Shown here: positions 1 to 7,311 of the stretch, piece after piece
Position numbering within the stretch: the stretch's first letter is position 1
How the letters are laid out: each line of letters starts with the position of its first letter
NCBI GenBank assembly: GCA_937907705.1
Contig: CALCVP010000077.1
Coordinates: 1-23,602 of the forward strand
From: an uncultured Prevotella sp.
Lineage (GTDB): Bacteria; Bacteroidota; Bacteroidia; Bacteroidales; Bacteroidaceae
Direction of reading: 5' to 3'
Length of the DNA stretch: 23,602 nucleotides
Notes under the pieces: model-generated
Told to the model about the DNA's origin: nothing
Seen by the model: only the letters and a program-made list of their open reading frames with translations
Database searches by the model: none
Program-made: the position numbers and the translations under genes

Positions 1-287
1 TCCACCTCAGCAGTAAAGTCAACGTGTCCCGGAGTATCAATCAAGTTAATCTTGAATTGCTTGTTGTTATAGTGCCAATAGCATGTTGTGGCAGCAGAGG
101 TAATGGTAATACCACGCTCTTGTTCCTGTGCCATCCAGTCCATTGTTGCAGCACCATCGTGTACCTCACCAATCTTATGAGTTTTACCTGTATAGAAAAG
201 GATACGCTCAGAAGTTGTTGTCTTACCGGCATCGATGTGCGCCATAATACCGATATTACGGGTCAAATGTAAATCTTGCTTTGCCAT
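1..287 (-). CDS. fusA: Elongation factor G, N-terminal part (cut by window edge)
   Basis: Translational GTPase that drives ribosome translocation and, with RRF, ribosome recycling in the cytoplasm. Reading the minus strand from an ATG at 287 gives 95 complete codons with no stop before the left edge, so only the start of the G domain is visible. It carries the P-loop AHIDAGKTT at residues 16-24, the G2 motif RGITI at 58-62 and the G3 motif DTPGH at 84-88, with the spacing expected of EF-G. It follows rpsG by 24 bases, in the usual str operon order rpsL-rpsG-fusA, and no terminator lies between them. Some Bacteroidota carry a second, EF-G-like paralogue, but the str operon position points to the main fusA. 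The identification is secure; the length and the remaining domains cannot be seen. Confidence 0.96.
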   Translation of the reverse strand, partial: MAKQDLHLTRNIGIMAHIDAGKTTTSERILFYTGKTHKIGEVHDGAATMDWMAQEQERGITITSAATTCYWHYNNKQFKINLIDTPGHVDFTAEV

Positions 288-311
288 GATTTTCTACGTT
301 ATATCTAAAAT

Positions 312-788
312 TTAGAATCTGAAGTGAGCGAATGCACGGTTAGCCTCGGCCATACGGTGCATATCTTCCTTACGTTTGAAAGCACCACCTTGGTTATTGT
401 ATGCGTCCATAATCTCAGCAGCGAGCTTGTCTGCCATTGTCTTGCCACCACGCTTGCGAGCGAAGTTGATCAAGTTTTTCATAGAGATGCTCTCTTTACG
501 GTCAGGACGAATTTCAGTAGGGACCTGAAATGTAGCACCACCGATACGGCGGCTCTTAACCTCTACCTGAGGAGTGATATTGTCAAGAGCAGTCTTCCAA
601 ATTTCAAGAGCAGACTTCTCTTCGTTTGCCATCTTCTCCTTAACGGTGTCTAATGCTTTGTAGAAAATCTCATAAGATGTATTTTTCTTGCCGTCATACA
701 TCAAATGATTAACGAATTTTGAGACCTTTTGGTCATTGTAAAGGGGATCCGGAAGGATCACACGCTTCTTTGGTTTTGCTTTTCTCAT
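312..788 (-). CDS. rpsG: 30S ribosomal protein S7
   Basis: Primary binding protein for the 3' major domain of 16S rRNA, needed to nucleate the head of the small subunit; it sits near the E site. The 158-residue product has the normal length for S7. It shows the basic N-terminus with the ILPDPLYND motif near residue 11, the central VEVKSRRIGGATFQVP segment (about 75-90) and the C-terminal KRKEDMHRMAEANRAFAHFR stretch, all typical of bacterial S7. It lies 139 bases after rpsL and 24 bases before fusA, so it is almost certainly part of the str transcript that starts upstream of rpsL. In E. coli S7 represses translation of this operon; nothing in this sequence shows whether that happens here. Confidence 0.98.
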   Translation of the reverse strand: MRKAKPKKRVILPDPLYNDQKVSKFVNHLMYDGKKNTSYEIFYKALDTVKEKMANEEKSALEIWKTALDNITPQVEVKSRRIGGATFQVPTEIRPDRKESISMKNLINFARKRGGKTMADKLAAEIMDAYNNQGGAFKRKEDMHRMAEANRAFAHFRF

Positions 789-927
789 TTTGTTTTTGAA
801 AAAAATTCTGCATGGGGCTGTCTATCTGTTCTTCAGCACCCTCACCAGGGCTACTTACTCAACCTTTTTAACAATCTCTCCAGCAAAACGTTTAATAAAA
901 ATTTGTTTGGTCTAAATTGGCAATTTG

Positions 928-1308
928 TTATTTCTTGGCCTTTGGACGCTTAGCACCATATTTTGAACGGCGTTGTGTGCGGTTTGCCACACCTGCGGTA
1001 TCAAGAGTACCACGAACGATGTGATAACGTACACCAGGAAGGTCCTTTACACGACCGCCACGTACAAGTACGATTGAGTGCTCTTGAAGGTTGTGGCCTT
1101 CTCCAGGGATGTAAGAGTTAACTTCCTTCTGGTTTGTCAAACGTACACGGGCAACTTTTCTCATTGCCGAATTAGGCTTCTTAGGGGTTGTTGTGTAAAC
1201 ACGAACACAAACGCCACGACGCTGAGGACATGAATCCAAAGCTGGTGATTTGCTCTTGTCAACAAGCACCTTTCTGCCTTTTCTAACCAATTGTTGAATT
1301 GTAGGCAT
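928..1308 (-). CDS. rpsL: 30S ribosomal protein S12
   Basis: Small-subunit protein at the decoding centre that affects translational accuracy. The 126-residue product is full length. It contains the TTTPKKPNSAMRKVARVRL segment with lysines at 43 and 44, and the GGRVKDLPGVRYH loop with K88 and D89 (numbering includes Met1). These are the positions where substitutions give streptomycin resistance in other bacteria; both hold the usual sensitive-type lysine. The aspartate in the loop is the residue methylthiolated by RimO where that enzyme exists. It is the first gene of the str operon here, with a candidate -7 box at 1389-1396. rpoC does not precede it; the next gene upstream is an AraC-type regulator. 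Confidence 0.98.
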   Translation of the reverse strand: MPTIQQLVRKGRKVLVDKSKSPALDSCPQRRGVCVRVYTTTPKKPNSAMRKVARVRLTNQKEVNSYIPGEGHNLQEHSIVLVRGGRVKDLPGVRYHIVRGTLDTAGVANRTQRRSKYGAKRPKAKK

Positions 1309-1388
1309 TGTTATTAATTTTAGTTATATATTATTTTTATTATTATCGTATTTTGCTAAATAACCAGTACATAGACCGATTTGGGCTG

Positions 1389-1396
1389 CAAAGGTA
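1389..1396 (-). promoter_or_regulatory. Candidate Bacteroidota -7 box for the str operon
   Basis: The minus strand reads TACCTTTG, an exact match to the TAnnTTTG -7 element used by the primary sigma factor of Bacteroidota. It lies 80 bases upstream of the rpsL start, which would give a leader of about 70 bases. I see no good TTTG -33 element at the expected spacing. The box suggests that rpsL-rpsG-fusA has its own promoter. Confidence 0.6.
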
Positions 1397-1584
1397 AACA
1401 TTATATTTTAAAATACCTAATTATCCTGTTTTGCAGCACCCTTAAACCGTCTGTTTTTTGCACGATATACATTTTATTAACTTATTTTTACATCCATATC
1501 GCTCTTTTAAGGCATATTTATTGATTTCTTCATACTTTTGAAATGCACTGTTAAGGCACACATTTTTCAAGACAAAGGCATTGT

Positions 1585-2625
1585 CTACAATCTGCAACCA
1601 CTTTCCGTTTCACGATAATGCCCTGGCGTTTTACCCGTAAATTTAACAAAAGCGCGTCTAAAGGTAGACAAAGAGTTAAAGCCACTCTGCATGGCTACAT
1701 AGTCAAATGTGTATTCCGGATGTTCCTTTATCATTGGCACACTCTTCTTGTTGATGCGCATACTATTGACAAAATCGTAAAAGCTAATACCTTTTACATT
1801 GGTGAAATAGTCGCTCAGATAGGTGCGGTTAGTGCCTAACCTCCGGGTAAGGTCTGCCAGCGAGAGGTTTGGATTAAGATAAAGTTGCTCGTCTTCAACC
1901 ATCTTTTCCACCACACCTTCAAAGGCATAGATGCGCTCTTCCGGCACAAGACCGGGCTCTTCTGCTTGCAGCATTATGGGTTTCAGCCTTCTGCAATGTG
2001 CCACTATAATTTGGCTGAAAACTATATTCAGTGCATAATAGAAACAATCGGATATTTCTTTGCCCAACAGCGATGCACAGAGCCACAGTATCTGCAATAT
2101 GGCTGCAATGATACATACATATTTCACCCACGATATGTCGAGTTCCTCTATATTGGAATAGTTGTTCCTTATATATTTTATATACTTGATGGCTTTGGTA
2201 TAGCCTATTGCCAGCATAGAGAGTCCACCGATGGTCAGGAATGCCAAATAGACGTCTACTACCAACGTGGTTGGACAAAGTATATAAACAAGCATAAAGA
2301 GCACGAAAGGAATGGCCAGCAGTGCTATTCTCTTTTTAGTAACCCACCCCGGCATCGTTATTTCAAACATCATGCAGGTGTAGGCTATAAACGACCAGCC
2401 ATCTATCATGATGATATTGTCGAGCATAAACCGGCTGTAGAAACCCGGCACGGTAAGTACCAAATCTTTTACGTTGGTCAAGGTCCAATAGGCAAAGCAA
2501 GCCCCTAACAGTCTGTTAAGGCGCATGTGCCTACCTTCCCACAGAAAATTAATCTGGTAAGCGAATATAGCGAAATATGCGGTGGAAAAGCCTATAAAAA
2601 ACGCTACAAGTACTGATTCTGGCAT
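1585..2625 (-). CDS. Membrane-anchored AraC-family transcriptional regulator
   Basis: The 346-residue product has two parts. Residues 1-210 are strongly hydrophobic, with about seven predicted spans (roughly 4-24, 37-56, 67-90, 99-117, 121-142, 166-187 and 192-210). Residues 235-340 form an AraC/XylS-type double helix-turn-helix domain, with a first helix pair near 255-276, a second near 305-327 and the family signature GKTPGHYRE at 331-339. This layout suggests a sensor in the inner membrane whose cytoplasmic tail binds DNA, a design seen in other Bacteroidota AraC proteins. The ligand and targets are unknown. The gene stands alone: it lies 276 bases from rpsL and 231 bases from the DUF3467 gene, whose transcript is terminated in between. 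It is not obviously linked in function to its ribosomal and tRNA-synthetase neighbours. Confidence 0.88.
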   Translation of the reverse strand: MPESVLVAFFIGFSTAYFAIFAYQINFLWEGRHMRLNRLLGACFAYWTLTNVKDLVLTVPGFYSRFMLDNIIMIDGWSFIAYTCMMFEITMPGWVTKKRIALLAIPFVLFMLVYILCPTTLVVDVYLAFLTIGGLSMLAIGYTKAIKYIKYIRNNYSNIEELDISWVKYVCIIAAILQILWLCASLLGKEISDCFYYALNIVFSQIIVAHCRRLKPIMLQAEEPGLVPEERIYAFEGVVEKMVEDEQLYLNPNLSLADLTRRLGTNRTYLSDYFTNVKGISFYDFVNSMRINKKSVPMIKEHPEYTFDYVAMQSGFNSLSTFRRAFVKFTGKTPGHYRETESGCRL

Positions 2626-2779
2626 TGATAGGACAGGTTAATTAATGTTGTTTTTCAGCAGAATGGAAATTAGACATGATGATGAGCAAAGCTCAGAGAG
2701 TTATACAGAAGGTTTCACAATCGCAAATACAAACGTTTTTACGATACAATGAGGCAAGGCAAAGATGTGTCTATATACA

Positions 2780-2839
2780 GCTATAAAAAAGATAAAAAGG
2801 TGTGGTGCATACCTAACAGGGGTATGCTTCCACACCTTT
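2780..2839 (-). terminator. Rho-independent terminator of trpS-DUF3467
   Basis: AAAGGTGTGG at 2796-2805 pairs fully with CCACACCTTT at 2830-2839, and GCATACC at 2807-2813 pairs with GGTATGC at 2821-2827, leaving a small internal bulge and a 7-base loop. On the minus strand the hairpin is followed by a T-rich tract (complement of the A-rich run at about 2784-2798). It begins 17 bases after the stop codon of the DUF3467 gene. Confidence 0.88.
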
Positions 2840-2856
2840 AAGCGGTCATTGCGGCA

Positions 2857-3189
2857 TTAAGCCTCACCTTTATTGATAGCGAAAGGAGCGATAGTACCCT
2901 TTTCCTGCTGAGGTTGAGGAGCCTGTGGCAACTTGATAGTGCCAAAAGCCTTCTCATAACCTACTACATTCTCTTGCAACGCCATGAGCAAACGCTTTGC
3001 ATGCTCTGGAGCCATGATTACGCGGCTTCTTACCTGTGCTTTAGAAGCACCCGGCAAGATGCTTGCAAAGTCAAACACGAAGTCTGAACTTGAGTGAGTG
3101 ATGATAGCAAAGTTAGAGTACTTTCCTGCTGCTTCTTCCTGAGGTATTTCGACTTGAAATTGTCCTTGATTGTTGTTGTTATTTTCCAT
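2857..3189 (-). CDS. DUF3467 domain protein
   Basis: A 110-residue protein of unknown function matching, from memory, the DUF3467 family common in Bacteroidota. After a short asparagine-rich start there is a compact domain (about 10-82) with a hydrophobic beta-strand pattern, the stretch SDFVFDFASILPG, and a helix with EHAKRLLMALQENVVGYEKAFG. The C-terminal part is rich in proline and glutamine and looks flexible. There is no signal peptide or membrane segment, so it is probably cytoplasmic. It starts 37 bases after the trpS stop with no terminator between, and a strong terminator follows it, so trpS and this gene are probably co-transcribed. The family name is fairly secure; I cannot give it a role. 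Confidence 0.85.
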   Translation of the reverse strand: MENNNNNQGQFQVEIPQEEAAGKYSNFAIITHSSSDFVFDFASILPGASKAQVRSRVIMAPEHAKRLLMALQENVVGYEKAFGTIKLPQAPQPQQEKGTIAPFAINKGEA

Positions 3190-3226
3190 TTTTATTTAAG
3201 TTTAAGTATAAAGTATTAATAATCAT

Positions 3227-4315
3227 TTACTTGTTTCTGTATTTCTCAGCCTGTTCCTGTATCAGTTTCAGGTCGTCAAAATAGTTAATCTTCATCGCTT
3301 CGCGCACCTTATGCAGTGTCTGTGCTGCCACTTCGCGTGCCGACTCAGAGCCTTTCTTCAAAATGTTGTACACCTCTGGAATGTCCTGTTCAAACTCGTG
3401 TCTGCGCTGACGGATTGGTTCCAAGCGTTTGTCAAGCACTTTTATCAAGAATTTCTTGCACTTCATGTCGCCCAGTCCGCCTCTGCGATAGTGGTCTTTC
3501 AGTTCATCAAGGCTCTTGTATTCGGGCCAGAATTCAGCAAAATCATCTGCTGTGCTGAAAGCGTCAAGATAGGTAAACACGGTATTGCCCTCTACCTTTC
3601 CCGGGTCTTCCACTCTCAGGTGTCCCGGGTCTGTGTACATGCCCTTTACTTTCTGCTGCATTTCCTTTGCGGTATCAGACAGATAGATGCAGTTGCCTAA
3701 CGATTTGCTCATCTTGGCTTTGCCATCTGTACCCGGCAAGCGCAGGCATGCCTGATTGGTTGGCAACATAATCTTTGGTTCTACCAACGTGTCGCCATAG
3801 ATATAGTTGAAGCGCTTTACTATCTCGCGCGCCTGTTCCAGCATAGGTTCCTGATCCTCGCCCGCAGGCACCGTGGTAGCGTTGAAGGCGGTAATGTCGG
3901 CAGCTTGGCTAATAGGATATGTAAAGAAGCCTACTGGTATGCTGGCTTCAAAATTGCGCATCTGTATCTCTGTCTTCACCGTCGGGTTGCGTTGCAAACG
4001 CGATACGGTTACGAGGTCCATATAGTAGACTGTCAGTTCGGCCAGCTCAGGTATCATAGACTGTACAAAGACGGTAACTTTCTCAGGGTCAAGACCTACC
4101 GACAGATAGTCGAGAGCCACTTCTATGATATTCTGGCGCACCTTTTCCGGATTGTCTGCATTGTCGGTCAGCGCTTGGACATCGGCAATAAAGACAAACA
4201 TGCGGTCAAAATCGCCTTCGTTCTGAAGCTCTACACGACGGCGTAAAGATCCTACATAGTGGCCTAAGTGGAGCTTGCCGGTAGGGCGGTCGCCAGTCAA
4301 TATTATTTTTCCCAT
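3227..4315 (-). CDS. trpS: Tryptophanyl-tRNA synthetase
   Basis: Class I aminoacyl-tRNA synthetase that charges tRNA(Trp) with tryptophan using ATP, in the cytoplasm. The 362-residue product carries the class I signatures: the HIGH-type motif in PTGKLHLGHYVGSL (residues 11-24) and KMSKS at 201-205. The stretch VPAGEDQEPMLEQAREI (149-165) is typical of TrpRS, where it lies near the tryptophan pocket. The length fits the bacterial enzyme. The ATG at 4315 puts the first beta strand, GKIILTGDRPTG, directly at the N-terminus, as expected. A possible -7 box lies at 4384-4391. The gene leads a two-gene unit with the DUF3467 protein. I see no obvious T-box-like leader or tryptophan-rich leader peptide. 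Confidence 0.97.
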   Translation of the reverse strand: MGKIILTGDRPTGKLHLGHYVGSLRRRVELQNEGDFDRMFVFIADVQALTDNADNPEKVRQNIIEVALDYLSVGLDPEKVTVFVQSMIPELAELTVYYMDLVTVSRLQRNPTVKTEIQMRNFEASIPVGFFTYPISQAADITAFNATTVPAGEDQEPMLEQAREIVKRFNYIYGDTLVEPKIMLPTNQACLRLPGTDGKAKMSKSLGNCIYLSDTAKEMQQKVKGMYTDPGHLRVEDPGKVEGNTVFTYLDAFSTADDFAEFWPEYKSLDELKDHYRRGGLGDMKCKKFLIKVLDKRLEPIRQRRHEFEQDIPEVYNILKKGSESAREVAAQTLHKVREAMKINYFDDLKLIQEQAEKYRNK

Positions 4316-4383
4316 TCTACGATTTATTTTCAGTTAATAGTCTTTTTCATTGCTTCCGCGAGCAATGGAAACAGAATTACTTG

Positions 4384-4391
4384 CAAATTTA
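4384..4391 (-). promoter_or_regulatory. Possible -7 box for trpS
   Basis: The minus strand reads TAAATTTG, matching TAnnTTTG, 68 bases upstream of the trpS start. No clear -33 TTTG lies at the right distance, and the region is A/T-rich, so a chance match is possible. Confidence 0.4.
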
Positions 4392-4537
4392 AATAAAAAA
4401 ATTGAATTAAAGAGGTTCCGTCTCAACAAAATTCCAACTATTTCTTGCAGTAAAGGGCATGGGCTGCCATTTTCTTTGTTTTTGTTTCATCCGTACCCTT
4501 CTATGCGTTCCATCCTTGCCAGCATCAAAGGGCTGGC

Positions 4538-4644
4538 CCGATAGCCATGCTTTCGCATTGCAATAGCATAGCTATCGGAGACCGGTTGCAGTGCAATCAG
4601 CTTCCGATAGCAGTGCAACCATACAGCGAAAGCATAGCTATCGG
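4538..4644. repeat. REP-like palindromic repeat cluster, copy 1
   Basis: CCGATAGCCATGCT (4538-4551) pairs with AGCATAGCTATCGG (4565-4578) with one mismatch in 14. A second unit has CCGATAGC (4604-4611) pairing with GCTATCGG (4637-4644). GGTTGCA (4584-4590) pairs with TGCAACC (4614-4620), and TTGCAGTGCAA (4586-4596) is itself a near palindrome. Over longer range, 4538-4556 is the inverse of 4626-4644 at 18 of 19 positions. Related modules recur at 14755-14840. These look like dispersed intergenic palindromes of the REP kind; no associated transposase gene is in the window. Confidence 0.7.
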
Positions 4645-4679
4645 AAAACCGCAGCTACTCGGCAGAAGCACACAGACAT

Positions 4680-4736
4680 AAAAAAGTGCCCCCAACAAAG
4701 GCTTTCTGCTTGATTGCCTTTATTGAGGGCGCCACT
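4680..4736 (-). terminator. Terminator of the FN3-protein gene
   Basis: On the minus strand a long imperfect hairpin spans 4736 to 4685: AGTG pairs with CACT at its base, then CCCTCAA with TTGGGGG and AAAGGC with GCCTTT. A run of six T residues follows. It lies about 60 bases after the stop codon at 4796. Confidence 0.75.
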
Positions 4737-4795
4737 ATCGAGCTGTCTGCCCAGGTGCCGGATGCGGCTGCTTCAAACAGCACGACCGGAATGGC

Positions 4796-7009
4796 TTATT
4801 TTACAAATCTCTTCACTGTCTTGCCGTTAGACATCTTCACGATGTTCAGTCCCTTCTGAGGAGCCGACAACTTCATACCGTTTACATTGTAGTAACCTGT
4901 GGCCGTGGCATCAGACATTTTCACTGATGACACACCAGTGTCTTCGGCTGTCTTTTTGCGAACGATAAAGTCGTTAATCTGCAAGAAAGCGTTGCGCTGT
5001 GCATTTACCTTGCTGGTGAGGTGCAAGCCAATACATTTATAGCCTGCGCCTTTAGGCAGGTCTACCACATAGTTGACAAATGGCATGATACCATCGCTGC
5101 CAATGGTGGTTGGAGTGAGCGAGAGCTGAGCCAGCACTTGCTGGTCTTTCACCAGGTTACGGCCACCGCAAGTAACGGCGAGGTCTTCTGGTGTGAGGCA
5201 GCGTGCGCTTACCTGCACCACATAATCCTGGTCATCGTCAATCTTTACAGGAGGAGCCAAGAGCCAGTCGTCTGCATCAACGACATCACTTGGTGTAAAG
5301 GTCGGGTTGACAATATATACTGCACCATAGTCATAGCCATCGCCGATAATCTGAGACGGTGCGGTAGAATTGATCATAAATGAGTAAGCATCTTCGTTAC
5401 CGTCTACACCTACCCAGTGGTTGTTAAATGAAGAGGCGTCTTCAAAAGTCTCTTCCCAAGGTTCATCTTCTGTTACGTTATAGGCTTTGCCCAGCACCCA
5501 TGTAGTGGTTTCTGCCGAACTTTCGCCTACTGAGTTCTTGGCGGTAACCACATAATAGTACTTGCCCAAGCGGCGAATATTCTTGTCCTCCACTGAACAC
5601 TCGGTAAGGTCTTTACCTATAACGCTGCCGTCAGGCTGTCGTACCACGTCATATTTTACACTGCTGGCATCCAACTTGTTGCCATGTGCACCATACTGAG
5701 GAGCATCCCATGATATAGTGGCAGTCTGTGATCCATCGCCTACCTTGATAAACAGGTTCTCGGGAGCCGAAGGAACGTCCAAACCTACATATTGATACTG
5801 CAAGGCACGCTCGCCATCGCCCACACTGTTGGTTGCATAGACAGCATATTTGTACTCGCCGTCTTCCGTTGCAGACTCGTCTGTATAGCTCATTTCTGCG
5901 CCCATTTCCGCGCTGTCAAAGGTTTTGATTACCTCATCGTTACGTGTAACGGTAACGCTCTTCAAGTCTACCAAGTTCTTACCGCCAAATGTAGTGGTAG
6001 GATTGGTCCATGAGATAGCCACCTTGCGAGAGCCGTCTGTAGCCACCTGATACTTTACCTTGGCAGGAGCAGCAGGTGCATCGTCGCCGGCTGCTACATA
6101 AGGAATATACATAGCGCGGAGCACAGAGTAGTAGCCTACTTCGCCCAAGTTGTCCATTGATGCCACAGTGCCATCCTCATTGAAGCGGAAGCGTATCATA
6201 TAGGTACGCCCATAGCTGTCGTCAGGATATCCTTCCACGCCTTTATAGCCGTATGTAGCCGAGCCCCAATAAAGGTCTCCGTTGGTCTTGTCAAACTCCA
6301 TAGTTTGACCCAGCGACATGTATTTAAGGTTAGTCTTATATACCAGAGAAAGCTTTCCCGTTGCCTTGTTTATCTTATAAAGGTTGGTATTGCCTGTACC
6401 TATACCGTAGAGTGTGCCTTTGATGTCGGCAGCCAAAGTACCCAAACCATCTTCCAAGTCCACTACATGTGTAAAAGCGCCTGTCTTCCGGTCTACTTCA
6501 TAGATGGCAGACACACCTCGGTCAAAGGTCAGCGCATACAGTTTGTTGTTTTTCACATCGTAGGTCATGTCCTGCACACGCATGTTTGTATTGGTAGTTT
6601 CAGCCCAGTTGCCCAACTCTTTGCGCTCACCGGTGTACATATTGTGAGACACCAATGGAGCTGCCAACATGCTGCTGGTGCTCGAAAACTCATACTGTGG
6701 AGCATAATAGATGCCGTCAACCGCTGCACCAGCATAGATACCTATTACGCCTGAAATGCGCTGGGTAGGGCCTACATAGCCACTGTAAGGGTAAAGCATC
6801 TCTACACCTTCAGTAGTGTATTGGTCTACTGCATGGTAAGCATCTGTCCATAACGAGCAAAAGCCGTAATCGGCCAGCTCTTCATTAGCTTGAAAAAAGC
6901 CATACATTTTGTGATGCGGCACTGTTGCGGTAGCCTCGTCTGCCTGAACGGCAAGGGGCGCAAATGCCATACCACAAAAAGACAACGAAAGAAGTAGATT
7001 CTTTTTCAT
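4796..7009 (-). CDS. Secreted propeller-like/FN3 protein with C-terminal sorting tail
   Basis: A 737-residue exported protein. It begins with a signal peptide (1-23, cleavage after VQA). Residues about 85-305 contain repeated strands with NNKLYAL, GTLYGIG and NGDLYWG motifs, suggesting a beta-propeller. Two fibronectin type III domains follow (about 312-408 and 412-506), each ending in a YxYxVxAxNSVG-like pattern. Residues 515-685 resemble a jelly-roll domain of the cleaved-adhesin kind, starting at EPWEETFEDASSF. The last 35 residues, with YYNVNG and KGLNIVKMSNGKTVKRFVK, look like a type IX secretion signal. Binding or adhesion at the cell surface is plausible, but no enzyme motif is visible. 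It is divergent from the M6 protease gene and has its own promoter and terminator. The domain names are inferred by eye. Confidence 0.82.
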   Translation of the reverse strand: MKKNLLLSLSFCGMAFAPLAVQADEATATVPHHKMYGFFQANEELADYGFCSLWTDAYHAVDQYTTEGVEMLYPYSGYVGPTQRISGVIGIYAGAAVDGIYYAPQYEFSSTSSMLAAPLVSHNMYTGERKELGNWAETTNTNMRVQDMTYDVKNNKLYALTFDRGVSAIYEVDRKTGAFTHVVDLEDGLGTLAADIKGTLYGIGTGNTNLYKINKATGKLSLVYKTNLKYMSLGQTMEFDKTNGDLYWGSATYGYKGVEGYPDDSYGRTYMIRFRFNEDGTVASMDNLGEVGYYSVLRAMYIPYVAAGDDAPAAPAKVKYQVATDGSRKVAISWTNPTTTFGGKNLVDLKSVTVTRNDEVIKTFDSAEMGAEMSYTDESATEDGEYKYAVYATNSVGDGERALQYQYVGLDVPSAPENLFIKVGDGSQTATISWDAPQYGAHGNKLDASSVKYDVVRQPDGSVIGKDLTECSVEDKNIRRLGKYYYVVTAKNSVGESSAETTTWVLGKAYNVTEDEPWEETFEDASSFNNHWVGVDGNEDAYSFMINSTAPSQIIGDGYDYGAVYIVNPTFTPSDVVDADDWLLAPPVKIDDDQDYVVQVSARCLTPEDLAVTCGGRNLVKDQQVLAQLSLTPTTIGSDGIMPFVNYVVDLPKGAGYKCIGLHLTSKVNAQRNAFLQINDFIVRKKTAEDTGVSSVKMSDATATGYYNVNGMKLSAPQKGLNIVKMSNGKTVKRFVK

Positions 7010-7034
7010 AGTGATATCTTTTAAATTATTGCCA

Positions 7035-7065
7035 CAAAGGTAGTTGAAATAATGTTCTTGTCAAA
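7035..7065 (-). promoter_or_regulatory. Promoter of the FN3-protein gene
   Basis: The minus strand has TTTG at 7065-7062 and TACCTTTG at 7042-7035, with a 19-base spacer. Both elements and the spacing fit the Bacteroidota -33/-7 consensus. The start codon lies 25 bases downstream of the -7 box, giving a very short leader. Confidence 0.8.
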
Positions 7066-7208
7066 GCAATAACAGTCTTTTATCGAAAAAATGACAGGTA
7101 AAAGTACCTGCAACAGATATTTTATGCAAGAAATATACAACAGCAAAGACAGATTGGTTGCAAAATTATGAGAGAATAATATTTGCTCCTTTTTTCTTAA
7201 GAAATCAT

Positions 7209-7226
7209 ATTATTATTAATAATAAT
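7209..7226. repeat. 18-base perfect palindrome near the M6 protease promoter
   Basis: ATTATTATT (7209-7217) is followed directly by its inverse AATAATAAT (7218-7226). It ends four bases before a TACCTTTG box, in the place where a -33 element or an operator would lie. A/T-rich palindromes can arise by chance, so a regulatory role is only a suggestion. Confidence 0.4.
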
Positions 7227-7230
7227 TTAC

Positions 7231-7238
7231 TACCTTTG
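7231..7238 (+). promoter_or_regulatory. Candidate distal -7 box for the M6 protease operon
   Basis: TACCTTTG matches the -7 consensus and lies 73 bases before the ATG. No TTTG is found at the -33 position, which is occupied by the palindrome at 7209-7226. Confidence 0.5.
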
Positions 7239-7281
7239 TCCTCAACATATTACAAAATAGAAAGACTAACGAGTATAGTAC

Positions 7282-7289
7282 TATCTTTG
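7282..7289 (+). promoter_or_regulatory. Candidate proximal -7 box for the M6 protease operon
   Basis: TATCTTTG matches the -7 consensus 22 bases before the ATG, a distance like that of the leftward promoter. No clear -33 element is present. It may be an alternative to the box at 7231. Confidence 0.45.
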
Positions 7290-7311
7290 TGAAACATATT
7301 TAACCATAAAA

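Larger units (their letters stand above)
4316..4795. other. Intergenic spacer between trpS and the FN3-protein gene
   Basis: No convincing gene. From left to right it holds the trpS leader with a -7-like box (4384-4391), a short hairpin (CCAGC at 4519-4523 with GCTGG at 4532-4536), a cluster of palindromic repeats (4538-4644) and the terminator of the 4796-7009 gene (4680-4736). An apparent reading frame at 4350-4544 on the plus strand overlaps the trpS promoter region and resembles nothing I know. Confidence 0.7.
7010..7311. promoter_or_regulatory. Divergent promoter region
   Basis: The 302 bases between the two divergent exported-protein genes hold no gene. They carry a leftward promoter (7035-7065), two rightward -7 boxes (7231-7238 and 7282-7289) and an 18-base perfect palindrome (7209-7226). 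The region is very A/T-rich. Confidence 0.7.

Noticed and set aside
2724..2731. TGTATTTG on the minus strand as a -7 box for the AraC gene
   Set aside because: It matches seven of eight consensus positions, has no -33 element at the right spacing, and lies about 100 bases upstream of the start in A/T-rich DNA.
4350..4544. Plus-strand open frame of 64 codons in the trpS/FN3 spacer
   Set aside because: It overlaps the probable trpS promoter, has no recognisable domain and no plausible promoter of its own.
4538..4644. CRISPR array
   Set aside because: The repeats are palindromic, interlocked and irregularly spaced; there are no uniform spacers and no cas genes in the window.
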